From assembly GCF_013214175.1 (NCBI RefSeq), contig NZ_JABSPA010000004.1, forward strand, positions 329,960 through 393,959: a DNA stretch of 64,000 bases. The letters are read 5' to 3'. A program made the translations under genes and the position numbers. Position 1 is the first letter of the stretch, and each line of letters begins with the position of its first letter. Of this stretch, positions 8,362 to 17,524 are shown one piece after another. Source of the DNA: Colwellia sp. GTDB lineage: Bacteria > Pseudomonadota > Gammaproteobacteria > Enterobacterales > Alteromonadaceae. A model generated the notes under the pieces. The model was not told the origin of the DNA, made no database searches, and saw nothing but the letters and a program-made list of their open reading frames with translations.

Positions 8362-11091
8362 ATGATAAATAGTAAGGTCAAAAATAAAAGCAGTCATGCT
8401 GCTTGCTATAAAACTGCATTGGCTACAATCGCAATGTCGATAACTATGATGGCTATGGGAGCCAACGCCGCAACCGTTAATAGCCCACCAACGGCAGATA
8501 GCATTATTAACTTAAGTAAACCTGGTTCACATGCCCATTCACTTTCACAAAGTAGCCCAGTAGCTCAGTCTACAACAGCTTATAATGCCGGTGAAAATAT
8601 ACTGCGTTATAACTACAACTGTGGTGCAAAAATATCAATTCGTTCCGAGTCATATATTACTGCTCAAAACTTGCAAGCGGTATGTGATGAGTTAATTTCT
8701 GAAGAAGAGCGTTACCACAGATTAATGAAAACGGCTAAACAGCCTTTAGCGGGTGACAACAACAGCACAGTGCAAATTAACGCTTTTAAAGATTACGCCT
8801 CTTATCAATACAATGCAGCGCAAATATTTGGTATCGATACCAATAATGGTGGTATGTATTTAGAAGGTGATCCGAGTGTTCCCGGTAACCAAGCCAGTTA
8901 TGTAACCTATATTACTGATGATGGCAGTAGCTGGTGGATAATGAACTTATCCCATGAGTTTAATCATTACCTTGACGGCAGGTACAACATGGATGGCAAT
9001 TTTGCCACGTATATGGAAAGCTCGAATAATGTTGTTTTTTGGTTAGAAGGCTCAGCTGAATATGTTGCTTGGGTTGATTGGCCTTATGACTATGCCCGCG
9101 AGCTGGCGGGACAAGCAAGTTACTCTCTTGCTGATGTAGTAAATACTACTTATGAACATGACACGGGTCGTATATACAACTGGGGTTATCTCGGTGTTGC
9201 CTTTATATTTGAACGCCATCCTGAAGCACTTGATACTATTCTATCTTATTTTAGAAGTGGCAATTACTCTGCTTATAATAGTTATATTCAAAACTTTTCT
9301 TATCAAAACGGCAGTGAATGGTACGAATGGCTACAATGTACCTCTACTTATCATGACAGTGCTAATAAGGAATGTTGGGACCATACACCTACCACTGATC
9401 CAATAGATCCCGTTGACCCTGTTACTCCGGGTGAAGGATCATGTGCCGCCATGGGACCTTATTCTGGTAGAACGTCAACCACTACCTCTATTAATATAGA
9501 AAACTTAACCAACCAAACACTACAAATTCGCTGGTTACAAGAAGATGGTACCTTATATTCTAATATTTACGATGATGCTTTTGTGCCAGGTGAAACGTTT
9601 AGCCGTACCTCTTATATTGGTGATAAATGGGTAGTAACAGACACCAATGAAAGTTGTGTTGAGTTATTCACTACAGTAACCAATGGTAATTTCAAAGTTG
9701 AAGCTGATGACGATGTTGTTATCACACCAGAAGATAATGAATTAACTAAAGCGAGCAGCAAGAGCCTTGCCATTGCCAACGCCGGAGATACGAAAGACTT
9801 TTTCATTGAAGTGCCAGCAGATGCCAAAGAGGTAACTTTTAGTATTGCGGCAAACAATGGTGATGCCGATCTTTATGTGAAAAAAGGCAGCATGCCAACT
9901 ACTAGCAGTTACGACTGTAAATCTGATTCACCAGATAGCAATGAGAGTTGTAGTGCTGGCGATGGCGAAGGGACTTATTTTGCCTTAGTGTCTGCTTATG
10001 CAGGATTTAGCGGTGGCTCTATTGTTGTTGACTACACTATCGATGACATTGTTGTTCCTACACCAGACTTAGTGCCTGATGCTTCTTGTTCTCTAGAAGG
10101 TCAAGCTTATAGCCGTAACGGTACCTCAACAAATTTCACCATTAATAACAACAGTGAAACTGGCTTGAAAGTACAATGGTTGTCAGCCGATGGCTCTCGT
10201 TATAACAAAGTATATAACGATAACTTTGCCCCAGGCGACAGCTGGAGTCGTAGTAGTTACACTGGCGACAGATGGATAGTTACCGACCAAGCGGGACAAT
10301 GTATGAAAGTTATCACCGTTGAAGGCAATGGTAACTACAACATGTTAGGTGATGATCCGACAGTTCCTGTTGATCCAATCCCAGATGGTGCAATTGGTTG
10401 TCAAGGCGGTATTAAAGTTTACCCTAGCAACATGCCAAACAGCTACTATTACACACGCTTATGTAGTTCAGGTACTGGACTGCCAATTATCTCTGGTCGT
10501 TATGCATCTGATGCAGCGCTTCATAGAACAGCATTTCTACTCGATAGTGTCATGCAAACGGTTGATAGCCGCGTAGTACCTATGATGGTTGCCAATGGTT
10601 TCCGTCATGGTGTTATGGGTACATATCCTTCAGAATTAACGACTTGGATGCCTGAATATAGTCACCTTGACTCTGCCTTTTGGGATGAACGTGCCCGTGG
10701 TTTAGGTGGTATGCCTTCAGTACCTTTAGGTTCAAGTGCTGAAGAAAATGCCATGTGTCATTCTAATGACCGCTACCTAGGTGAAGATATTACCATTCAT
10801 GAATATGCGCATTCATTACATCTACTTGGTTTAGATTATGTATTCCCTGGCTTTAGCTCAAGGTTACAATCAGCCCATGCAAATGCTAATTACTACAGCC
10901 TTTGGGGTGCCGGTCATTATGCCATGAATGATTATAAAGAGTACTTCGCTGAAGGTGTGCAAAGTTTCTTTAATGCCAATATGGGTGGCGGACCAAATAC
11001 GCGTAGTGCACTACAAGCTGCAGATCCAACCTTGTATGGCATCATCTATGAAATTTTCGGTAACAGCCCGTTCTACCGTTCATGCCCATAA
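8362..11091 (+). CDS. M9-type collagenase fused to a second metalloprotease domain
   Basis: This 909-residue secreted protein has a signal peptide (ending near residue 37, ANA). Residues about 70-340 are an M9 (microbial collagenase) catalytic unit with HEFNH at 198-202 and E229 in WLEGSAEY as the likely third zinc ligand; the large N-terminal activator domain of classic collagenases is absent. Then come a VHL-like beta domain (about 357-450), a PPC domain (about 465-560, secretion-associated) and a second VHL-like domain (about 575-660). Residues about 670-909 form a second peptidase-like domain with HEYAH at 813-817 and E864 in YFAEGVQSFF. AGGA is eight bases before the ATG. It probably attacks collagen-like protein outside the cell. 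Confidence 0.85.
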   Translation: MINSKVKNKSSHAACYKTALATIAMSITMMAMGANAATVNSPPTADSIINLSKPGSHAHSLSQSSPVAQSTTAYNAGENILRYNYNCGAKISIRSESYITAQNLQAVCDELISEEERYHRLMKTAKQPLAGDNNSTVQINAFKDYASYQYNAAQIFGIDTNNGGMYLEGDPSVPGNQASYVTYITDDGSSWWIMNLSHEFNHYLDGRYNMDGNFATYMESSNNVVFWLEGSAEYVAWVDWPYDYARELAGQASYSLADVVNTTYEHDTGRIYNWGYLGVAFIFERHPEALDTILSYFRSGNYSAYNSYIQNFSYQNGSEWYEWLQCTSTYHDSANKECWDHTPTTDPIDPVDPVTPGEGSCAAMGPYSGRTSTTTSINIENLTNQTLQIRWLQEDGTLYSNIYDDAFVPGETFSRTSYIGDKWVVTDTNESCVELFTTVTNGNFKVEADDDVVITPEDNELTKASSKSLAIANAGDTKDFFIEVPADAKEVTFSIAANNGDADLYVKKGSMPTTSSYDCKSDSPDSNESCSAGDGEGTYFALVSAYAGFSGGSIVVDYTIDDIVVPTPDLVPDASCSLEGQAYSRNGTSTNFTINNNSETGLKVQWLSADGSRYNKVYNDNFAPGDSWSRSSYTGDRWIVTDQAGQCMKVITVEGNGNYNMLGDDPTVPVDPIPDGAIGCQGGIKVYPSNMPNSYYYTRLCSSGTGLPIISGRYASDAALHRTAFLLDSVMQTVDSRVVPMMVANGFRHGVMGTYPSELTTWMPEYSHLDSAFWDERARGLGGMPSVPLGSSAEENAMCHSNDRYLGEDITIHEYAHSLHLLGLDYVFPGFSSRLQSAHANANYYSLWGAGHYAMNDYKEYFAEGVQSFFNANMGGGPNTRSALQAADPTLYGIIYEIFGNSPFYRSCP

Positions 11092-11117
11092 GATGGCTTC
11101 GTTGATTTAGAAAAGTC

Positions 11118-11144
11118 TAGGCACTTCAGTTATTGAAGTGCCTA
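11118..11144. terminator. Hairpin after the collagenase gene
   Basis: TAGGCACTTCA and TGAAGTGCCTA form an 11-bp stem with a 5-base loop, 27 bases after the stop codon. The T-run is weak, so it may be an attenuated terminator or mRNA-stabilising hairpin. No gene is seen in the rest of 11145-11640. Confidence 0.6.
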
Positions 11145-11647
11145 ACTCAGTACACCAAGCTCCCACTAGTGTACTTAATTCATATATGTTGTGTCTTAGG
11201 GAATTACTTATTTTGACAATAATTCAACCTGGTCTGTCAGTGTTTACTTGGTAATTCGCTTATTAATACCAATTGTTTTTACCTTGCCTTCATACATGGG
11301 GCGAAACGCTACTAAGTTGACTTAAAAATAAGGCTTACCCACCTCAGTTTGTTTTTCATTCTGGGGTTTTTTACTTTTTAATTTAGAGCCGTTTGCATCG
11401 GTAAACTTTATTAGAGACTTCAATAGCAGAGCTAGAAATTCTCAAAGTGAAAACACTTCGATTTATTACAAAATATTTCAATTTATTTTCATGACATTAA
11501 CAGTTGTTACGTTGTCATCAACTGAGTTATTTGAGTCATGAAAAATATCACCAAAAACAAAGCTATATCACAACACATTGAATAATAAGTAATTAATCAC
11601 ATTAACCACCTATTTACCTCGCTATTTTTCAGACTCCTCCCTACCTC

Positions 11648-11675
11648 TTGACGTAGATTTTATATTGTATACATT
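11648..11675 (+). promoter_or_regulatory. Candidate promoter with TGTATACA operator
   Basis: TATATTGTATACATT at 11661-11675 is identical to the sequence before the collagenase gene. A -35-like TTGACG (11648-11653) and -10-like TACATT (11670-11675) are again 16 bases apart. The shared geometry supports shared control of the collagenase and the TonB receptor that starts about 140 bases downstream. Confidence 0.6.
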
Positions 11676-11816
11676 TGAAGTGTTTTTAATATTAAAGACA
11701 CAAAAACAAATCCAATAAAAACAAAATATAACAAAGTCATTGTTACCAAGTCAGGCTAGTCATTTCGCGCTGGCATAACAAAAAACTGAATCACTACCGT
11801 GATTAAGGGAGAAAAA

Positions 11817-14699
11817 ATGTATAACAATAATAAAGTCGCTAAAGCTATACGAATCGCCATGATGATAGGTGCTGGCAGCGCCCTATCATTTTCAAACACC
11901 GCTTTGTCAGCGGAGGAAAGTGCCTCAGAAGAGGTTGAACGTATTCAAGTTACCGGTTCACGATTAAAGCGTACCGATATGGAATCAGCCAGCCCTGTGA
12001 CCATAATTACCGCCGCAGATCTAAAGATACGAGGTATACAAGATGTAGGTCAGTTTTTACAAAGCAGCGCGGTAATGTCAGGCTCACCTGCCATGACCAC
12101 AACCAACAATGGCGGCAATGGTAGTACATCAGTTGAGCTGCGCGGTTTAGGCTCAGAACGTACCTTAGTGTTAATTAATGGTAGAAGACCAGCGACAAGT
12201 GATTTTCAAACCATCCCTGCTTCAATGATTAACCGTATAGAAATATTAAAAGATGGTGCTTCAGCAACATACGGCGCCGATGCCGTAGCTGGTGTTGTTA
12301 ACATAATTACTCGTCGTGATTTTGAAGGCGTAGAATTTAATGCCCAACAATCGAATTCTTTTGATGTTAATGAGAATTCACAAACAACAATCAGCTTAGT
12401 ATTAGGTAAAGCCTTTGACGATGGTCACTTAGTTTTTGGTGTTGACTATGTCGACCAAGAAGCTGTTTATCAAGGTGATAGTAGTGTTGAGTTCCTCAAT
12501 CACCCTTGGTCTGTTAGCCCATGGAGCGCTAACGCTGAACAAGATGAATTGTCTTTTTGGCAGAACGGTTTAATTCCGCCAAACCAAGCTGGTGGTAACG
12601 TCACCTCTATTGGTAGTGGTTCGACGCCTTGTGGCCAATATTATATGCAAGGTCGCCCTAATCAAACTAATGCGACTTGTGATGGTGGTGTCGCAGGCAT
12701 CAATGATATGCGTGATTTCGTTAACCCTGATGATACCTATAACTACGCACCGGTTAACTTTTTACAAACTCCTTATAAAAAATTAAACATGTTTGTTGAA
12801 GGCAGTTTTGCCTATAACAACAATGTTACTTTCTACACTGAAACGCGCATAAACAAACGTACTTCTCGTCAAGAATTAGCCGCGGTACCTTATGATACCC
12901 GCTACGACCCTGCTTATAGCGGCATACTGCCTGATGGCAGTGATTTTAATGGTGTATCAAAAGACAACTACTACAACCCCTTTGGTGAAGATGTTACCCG
13001 TTCACGTCGTCGTATGTTAGAAGGCGGTCGTAGTTTTGAACAAGATAACGTTGGCTTTCAACAAGTAATTGGTATGGAAGGTGAATTTGGTGACGGCTGG
13101 ACTTATGATTTAAATTATAATTATGGTTACAACCAATATTCATTGACTGAATTTGGTCAACTTTATGGACCAAACTTAGCTAAAGCTATGGGCCCTTCAT
13201 TTAAAGACGCAGACGGTAATATCGTTTGTGGTACCGCAGCGGCCCCCATTGCCGGTTGTGTATCTATGAACGTCTTTGGCGGACCTGGCTCAGTGACTCA
13301 AGAAATGCTTGATTACACCTCAGCACCGTTATCTAGTTCAGGTAATTACACCTTGCAAACACTAACAGGTTTTGTTGGCGGTGATATTTATGAATTACCA
13401 GCTGGTGCCTTAGCAGCGGGTATTGGTTTTGAATATCGTGAAGAAGAAGCGGAAAACCAAGTAGATTCAGGTAAGTTTATGGGTGAAGTAACCGGTAATA
13501 CCTCAAAGGCCACTAACGGTGCTTTTGATGTAACCAGTATTTTCACTGAAATTAGAGTGCCATTATTAAGCGATTTACCTGGCGCAAACAGCGTAGAGAT
13601 ACCTATTGGTATTCGCTATGATGATTTTGAACTATTTGGCTCTTCAACTACCTATCAACTTGGTCTTGAGTGGCATGTCATTGATGGTTTATTGATACGT
13701 AGTACCTATGGCACTGTGTATAGAGCGCCAACAATGTTTGATCTTTATGCACCTTCAGGTGATTCCTACCCATTTACCAGTGATCCATGTAGCACCGCTA
13801 ACTGGGGCGATTTAACAAGCGCTCAACAAGGTAATTGTCAGGCTGATAATGTTCCTGCTGGTGGTAGTATCAATGTTGACGGTCAACAACGTTCAACCGT
13901 TGGTGGTAACGCAAACTTAACGCCTGAAGAAGGTGATTCACTAACCGTTGGTATTGCTTATTCGCCTGACTTTATCGAAGGCTTAGGTTTGACTCTAGAT
14001 TACTGGTCAATTGAGCTTGAAAACGTTATTGACGCTGTTGGTGCTGGTGACTCATTAGACGGCTGTTATAAAGGTGGTGTTGCTTCACTTTGTAATAACG
14101 TTACCCGAGACAGTAAAGGTGAAATTACTGACATTAGTGAACGCTCTGAAAACTTAAGTGCTATGACAGCTAAAGGTATTGATTTTGAAGCAAACTATAC
14201 TTTTGAAGCCTTATCTGGTGAGTTCTACTTAAACCTTTCTTGGAGTCACTTTTTAGAACGTGAAAACCAAGTATATAACGCCAGCAGCTTCATGTTTGAG
14301 ATGGAGGACTTAAATGGTCAGTTTGAAAATGATAATAGCTACGCTACTGACAAAGTAAACTTCACCGCTAACTATACTTTAGATAACCTTAACTTAAGTT
14401 ATGCTGCTTACTTTATCTCAGGGCTAGAATATGATGATTTATTATATTACGGCAGCACACCAAATAATGCTGATGATCCAAGTCAAGGCAACCATATGTA
14501 TAGCGTTGATTCCATTATGTATCATGATATAACAGCCAGTTATAGCTTTGATACCGGCACCACAATTTCTGCTGGTGTTACTAACTTAACGGATGAAGAG
14601 CCAATTTATATCGAGCCTGCGCAAAATGGTAATACTGATGAAAGTAATTACCGTTTATTTGGTCGTAGTTGGTTTGTTCGCTTTAGCCAGCAGTTCTAA
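11817..14699 (+). CDS. TonB-dependent outer-membrane receptor
   Basis: A 960-residue outer-membrane receptor with a signal peptide (ending about residue 35, LSA). The TonB-box-like VERIQVTGS opens the plug domain (about 45-170, with VELRGLGSERTLVLINGRRP and DGASATYGADAVAGVVNII). The remainder is a 22-strand barrel ending in FVRFSQQF with a C-terminal Phe. The ATG at 11817 is chosen over the GTG at 11799 because AAGGGAG lies just before it. Receptors of this branch take up large substrates such as peptides or oligosaccharides. Its neighbour is the collagenase, with the same promoter operator, so collagen peptides are the favoured, unproven substrate. Confidence 0.88.
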   Translation: MYNNNKVAKAIRIAMMIGAGSALSFSNTALSAEESASEEVERIQVTGSRLKRTDMESASPVTIITAADLKIRGIQDVGQFLQSSAVMSGSPAMTTTNNGGNGSTSVELRGLGSERTLVLINGRRPATSDFQTIPASMINRIEILKDGASATYGADAVAGVVNIITRRDFEGVEFNAQQSNSFDVNENSQTTISLVLGKAFDDGHLVFGVDYVDQEAVYQGDSSVEFLNHPWSVSPWSANAEQDELSFWQNGLIPPNQAGGNVTSIGSGSTPCGQYYMQGRPNQTNATCDGGVAGINDMRDFVNPDDTYNYAPVNFLQTPYKKLNMFVEGSFAYNNNVTFYTETRINKRTSRQELAAVPYDTRYDPAYSGILPDGSDFNGVSKDNYYNPFGEDVTRSRRRMLEGGRSFEQDNVGFQQVIGMEGEFGDGWTYDLNYNYGYNQYSLTEFGQLYGPNLAKAMGPSFKDADGNIVCGTAAAPIAGCVSMNVFGGPGSVTQEMLDYTSAPLSSSGNYTLQTLTGFVGGDIYELPAGALAAGIGFEYREEEAENQVDSGKFMGEVTGNTSKATNGAFDVTSIFTEIRVPLLSDLPGANSVEIPIGIRYDDFELFGSSTTYQLGLEWHVIDGLLIRSTYGTVYRAPTMFDLYAPSGDSYPFTSDPCSTANWGDLTSAQQGNCQADNVPAGGSINVDGQQRSTVGGNANLTPEEGDSLTVGIAYSPDFIEGLGLTLDYWSIELENVIDAVGAGDSLDGCYKGGVASLCNNVTRDSKGEITDISERSENLSAMTAKGIDFEANYTFEALSGEFYLNLSWSHFLERENQVYNASSFMFEMEDLNGQFENDNSYATDKVNFTANYTLDNLNLSYAAYFISGLEYDDLLYYGSTPNNADDPSQGNHMYSVDSIMYHDITASYSFDTGTTISAGVTNLTDEEPIYIEPAQNGNTDESNYRLFGRSWFVRFSQQF

Positions 14700-14732
14700 T
14701 GTTCGCTAGTTAACGATTCAGGGACTAAAACC

Positions 14733-14763
14733 AAAGCCGCTATAGCAATATAGTGGCTTTTTT
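14733..14763 (+). terminator. Rho-independent terminator after TonB receptor
   Basis: AAAGCCGCTATA and TATAGTGGCTTT make a 12-bp stem with one G-T pair around a GCAA loop, followed by Ts. It lies 33 bases after the receptor stop codon. Confidence 0.85.
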
Positions 14764-15027
14764 AATGGTTAAAATTATCAAGAATCAGAGTGTTTAAGGT
14801 AATTATTTATAACAGCTAAATCAATAATGGACAATTACATTAGTCTAGCCACCCAACACATAAAAACGGCCAGTAATTATCACCCAAAATTGCCATTGAA
14901 TATCACTTACTACGTCCATTGCATTAGATTAGATTTACCACGAGTGAACTAGGATCATTTCGTGCGCATTCAGGACGTTAGCATTTAATTTTTTGCCTTA
15001 TATTTTCTAATGAATATTTTATGTCAT

Positions 15028-15259
15028 GTTACTGAGCCGGCTCAGTAACACTCCTAAAAACACCAATAAACCTCTATTTCATTGATCTTAGAGTAATTTA
15101 TAGCGTTTTCTATGATGGGTATTACTGAGCGGGCTTAGTAACATCCTATCTTTTATTAAGTAATTGGTTGCAGTGGTTTCTAATTCTTTGAATTTGTGTG
15201 ACATTAATGTAAATTAAATTTTAATTATGGAACTGACATTACTGAGCCGGCTCCATAAT
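15028..15259. repeat. Three spaced copies of a 22-bp palindrome
   Basis: Copies at 15028-15049, 15121-15142 and 15238-15259 share the core ACTGAGCCGGCTCAGT. The first is a perfect 22-bp palindrome, the second and third carry two to four changes (GAGCGGGCTTAG; GAGCCGGCTCCAT). Start-to-start distances are 93 and 117 bases and the segments between them are not alike. The last copy ends 39 bases before the first cassette gene. They could be operators for a dimeric regulator, hairpins, or a small mobile repeat. The remaining gap 14764-15027 holds nothing recognisable. Confidence 0.7.
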
Positions 15260-15297
15260 AAGCTGTTATGTTTCAAATAAAGAATGGAGTCTTTTTC

Positions 15298-15594
15298 ATG
15301 TTTCCCGAATGTAAAAGTTGTTTTAAAAAAATATCCCTTAGTTGGTTTTTAAATGCCTTTAAGTGGACTAAATATCGCTGTGTAAATTGTGGTTCTACAC
15401 ATGAATTTACTACTAGGCATGGTTATGTTGCAGGAACTGTAGGAGCATTAACTGCTTTTTTTTATCCAATAAAAGAAAGCTCAATTCTCTATAGTCCTTT
15501 ATTGTTTGTTCTAGTGGTATTTACTGCGTTTATACTTAGTAGTTTAATTCCTGGGCAGCACAAGTTAGTTATAACTGAAAAACGGGAGGAGTAG
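15298..15594 (+). CDS. Zinc-ribbon membrane protein, cassette gene
   Basis: The 98-residue product has a zinc-ribbon-like N-terminus (CKSC near residue 5 and CVNC near residue 28) and two hydrophobic segments (about 46-62 and 67-83), so it is probably an inner-membrane protein with the zinc site in the cytoplasm. The ATG at 15298 is preferred over the one at 15268 because TGGAG lies eight bases upstream. An attC-like site follows directly, so it reads as the first gene of an integron cassette group. The function is not recognised. Confidence 0.6.
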   Translation: MFPECKSCFKKISLSWFLNAFKWTKYRCVNCGSTHEFTTRHGYVAGTVGALTAFFYPIKESSILYSPLLFVLVVFTAFILSSLIPGQHKLVITEKREE

Positions 15595-15701
15595 TAAACA
15601 TAACAAGGGTTTTCAAGTCGGACTCGTAACAGTTTGCTTGGTTCCACTTCGTTTCACATTTTAGCAAACTATTACACGCCGCTTAAAACGGCGTTAGTTT
15701 A
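15595..15701 (+). repeat. attC-like recombination site A
   Basis: The site follows the zinc-ribbon gene and ends in GCGTTAGTTT. The outer boxes AAACATAAC and GTTAGTTT are near-complementary, the inner arms TTTTCAAGTCGG and CCGCTTAAAA pair with small bulges, and the centre has the perfect 8-bp arms AGTTTGCT and AGCAAACT. This layered imperfect palindrome of about 105 bases is the attC pattern of chromosomal integron cassettes in Shewanella, Pseudoalteromonas and Vibrio. Confidence 0.75.
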
Positions 15702-15717
15702 CAAAAGGATTTTGGTA

Positions 15718-16323
15718 GTGTTTGAAAGTATTGCGATCTATTCAGGGTTAATTGCAACAATCTGGATCTTCATTGGTGTTTATGTAGCAAGTCGATTTTA
15801 TGCTGGTTACAGTCATTCTAAACAATTTTGTAGTGAACTAGGTGCAACTGGCAGCCCAACTGAAAAATTATCTCCCTTAATTAACAATTATCCGCTAGGC
15901 TTTCTATTTTGCTTTTTTGGTTGGTATTTGGCGCAGCTGTCAAATGTTTCAATCTTAGTTAATGCTGCCGGTTGGTTAGTCATAGCTCATGGTATTGGTA
16001 CTTGGGTAGCAGGTTATTTCCCAATGGACGCAGATCCATTTACTAAGGATCCAACTTTTAATTGTAAGGTACATTCTTGGGCTGGTTTTATCATGTTGCT
16101 TTCACTAGTTGTGGCACCAATATTAATAGCTATAAGCCCAACGACTGAAATTATACCTCTATATTTCCGTGTTTTTTCAGTGGCTTCTGTTATCGCTGCT
16201 GTTTATTATCTATTTGCTATGGCAAAAGCTGTAAAATCTAAAAGTAACCCTGGCATCCATCAACGCATTTCTTATGGCTTTCAGCTAATGTGGCTAAGTG
16301 TATTTTCATTAGTGTTGGTGTAA
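15718..16323 (+). CDS. DUF998 family membrane protein, cassette gene
   Basis: The protein of about 201 residues has six hydrophobic helices and the DUF998 pattern (GYSHSKQFCSELGATGSPTEKL near the start, GIGTWVAGYFPMDADP in the middle, then HSWAGFIMLLS). DUF998 proteins are inner-membrane proteins of unknown reaction. The frame is open further upstream, through attC site A, so that part is probably not translated; AAAGG before GTG 15718 (or TTG 15712) sets the start. It is flanked by attC-like sites A and B, so it is a complete gene cassette. Confidence 0.75.
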   Translation: MFESIAIYSGLIATIWIFIGVYVASRFYAGYSHSKQFCSELGATGSPTEKLSPLINNYPLGFLFCFFGWYLAQLSNVSILVNAAGWLVIAHGIGTWVAGYFPMDADPFTKDPTFNCKVHSWAGFIMLLSLVVAPILIAISPTTEIIPLYFRVFSVASVIAAVYYLFAMAKAVKSKSNPGIHQRISYGFQLMWLSVFSLVLV

Positions 16324-16325
16324 TT

Positions 16326-16428
16326 GTAAACTAACAAGTAAATTAACAGGACACGTAACAGTTGGCTGTGTTTCGTTCCTCAACAATTTTAGCCTACTAA
16401 GTTTTGCCCATTAACGAGGGCGTTGCTT
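16326..16428 (+). repeat. attC-like recombination site B
   Basis: It begins just after the DUF998 stop and ends at GGGCGTTGC. The stretch GACACGTAACAGTTGGCT is almost the same as in site D at the right end of the window, and GTTGGCT pairs with AGCCTAC across the centre. Together with site A it brackets the DUF998 cassette. Confidence 0.7.
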
Positions 16429-16459
16429 TTTTGGGATTAAATTATATTAAGGCGTATGT

Positions 16460-17341
16460 ATGAGAGTATTGGTGACGGGTTCTGCGGGTAGGGTTGGACG
16501 CGCAATCTATATCAAGTTGATGATAACTCATGATGTGGTTGGTATTGATAAAACGCCTTGTTCTACAGCTGATTTTGTTGGTGATATTCGTGATACATCT
16601 TTAATCACTCAAGCGTTAGAAGGTGTGGATGTTATTGTTCATACTGCTGCTCTCCATGCGCCTCATGTTGGGCTATTAAGTGATGAGGAATTTCATAGTA
16701 TCAATGTTGATGCCACCGAACAGTTAGCGCTACAAGGTATTAAAAGTGGTATTAAGCACTTTGTGTTTACAAGTACAACTGCGCTTTATGGATATGCTTC
16801 AACACCAAAAGGTGTTGCAGGCTGGGTAAATGAGCAAATAAAACCTCAACCAAAGTCTATCTATCATAGAAGCAAGATTCTTTCTGAATGTAAGCTTCAA
16901 GAAATCTCAAACCTATTTAATCTACCCGTGACAGTATTACAAATGTCTCGGTGTTTCCCTGAGCCTGCTGACGTAATGGCAGTATATCGCCTTACTCGTG
17001 GTATTGATGCCAGAGATGTAGCTGAAGCTCATTTATGTGCAGTTGAAAAACGTCTAAACGGTTTTAACCGTTTTATCTTATCGGGAGCAACACCATTTAG
17101 TCGTTCAGACTGTGAAAGTTTGTATAGTGCAGCTGATGCAGCGATTAAGAAAAAGTGTCCCAATATAGCGTTAGCGTTTGAACAAAGAGGTTGGCCACTG
17201 CCCACACGTTTGGATCGTGTGTATGACTCTTCAGCAGCTCAAGAAAAATTAGGTTGGTTTCCTAAGTATGGTTTTGAAAGTGTATTAGATATGTTAGACA
17301 GTGACGTGCCGGAAGTTTTTCCCACGTTAAAACGCAGCTAA
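16460..17341 (+). CDS. NAD(P)-dependent epimerase/dehydratase, cassette gene
   Basis: The 293-residue protein is an extended short-chain dehydrogenase/reductase. The Rossmann motif GSAGRVG is at residues 7-13, the adenine-site aspartate VGDIRD at about 41, and the catalytic pair is Ser-Thr (FTSTTALYG) with YHRSK as the Y-x3-K motif. It probably oxidises, reduces or epimerises a nucleotide sugar or similar alcohol; the substrate is not clear. AAGG is seven bases upstream. It lies between attC-like sites B and C, so it is a gene cassette, and its stop codon is inside site C. Confidence 0.82.
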   Translation: MRVLVTGSAGRVGRAIYIKLMITHDVVGIDKTPCSTADFVGDIRDTSLITQALEGVDVIVHTAALHAPHVGLLSDEEFHSINVDATEQLALQGIKSGIKHFVFTSTTALYGYASTPKGVAGWVNEQIKPQPKSIYHRSKILSECKLQEISNLFNLPVTVLQMSRCFPEPADVMAVYRLTRGIDARDVAEAHLCAVEKRLNGFNRFILSGATPFSRSDCESLYSAADAAIKKKCPNIALAFEQRGWPLPTRLDRVYDSSAAQEKLGWFPKYGFESVLDMLDSDVPEVFPTLKRS

Positions 17342-17465
17342 CAAAGTATTTAAGAGTGATTCCCAACGCGTGGAATTTTTATAGTTCAAGGTTCGGTTTG
17401 TGTTTACGGTGCAATGGTTTAGGCTAGATGGCAGCGTTGCTCACCCCTTAATTCAGCGTTATCGG
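17337..17465 (+). repeat. attC-like recombination site C, Vibrio type
   Basis: This site of about 129 bases starts at the epimerase stop (CTAACAAAG) and ends TTCAGCGTTATCG. TTTAAGAGTGATTCCCAACGCG near the start pairs with GCGTTGCTCACCCCTTAA near the end, and the centre is rich in GTTT/TTTA runs. Length and layout match the long repeats of Vibrio superintegrons. It ends the plus-strand cassette group. Confidence 0.82.
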
Positions 17466-17524
17466 TACAAAATCTAATCCAACCTGTCCAATAGCTGTAA
17501 AAGCTAATGTCTTCTTTGTGGTAG
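17460..17524 (+). repeat. Cassette-edge repeat E, copy 1
   Basis: The sequence from TATCGGTACAAAATCTAATC to TTTGTGGTAG directly follows attC site C. Related copies are found in reverse orientation at 61687-61752 and 63038-63103, where the latter also directly follows an attC site. Shared blocks are TACAAAATCTAAT, AGCTAATGTC and TGTGGTAG. Confidence 0.6.

Noticed and set aside
8362..11091. Classic full-length M9 collagenase
   Set aside because: The N-terminal activator domain is absent and a second peptidase-like domain is present, so the gene is described as M9-type and not named colA.
15238..15275. An attC end before the zinc-ribbon gene (AAGCTGTTATG)
   Set aside because: The 3' box is attC-like, but no matching upstream arm was found; the palindrome there belongs to the GAGCCGGCTC repeat.
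14700..15300. CRISPR array from the three palindromic repeats
   Set aside because: Repeats are too few, spacing is unequal (93 and 117), and there are no cas genes.
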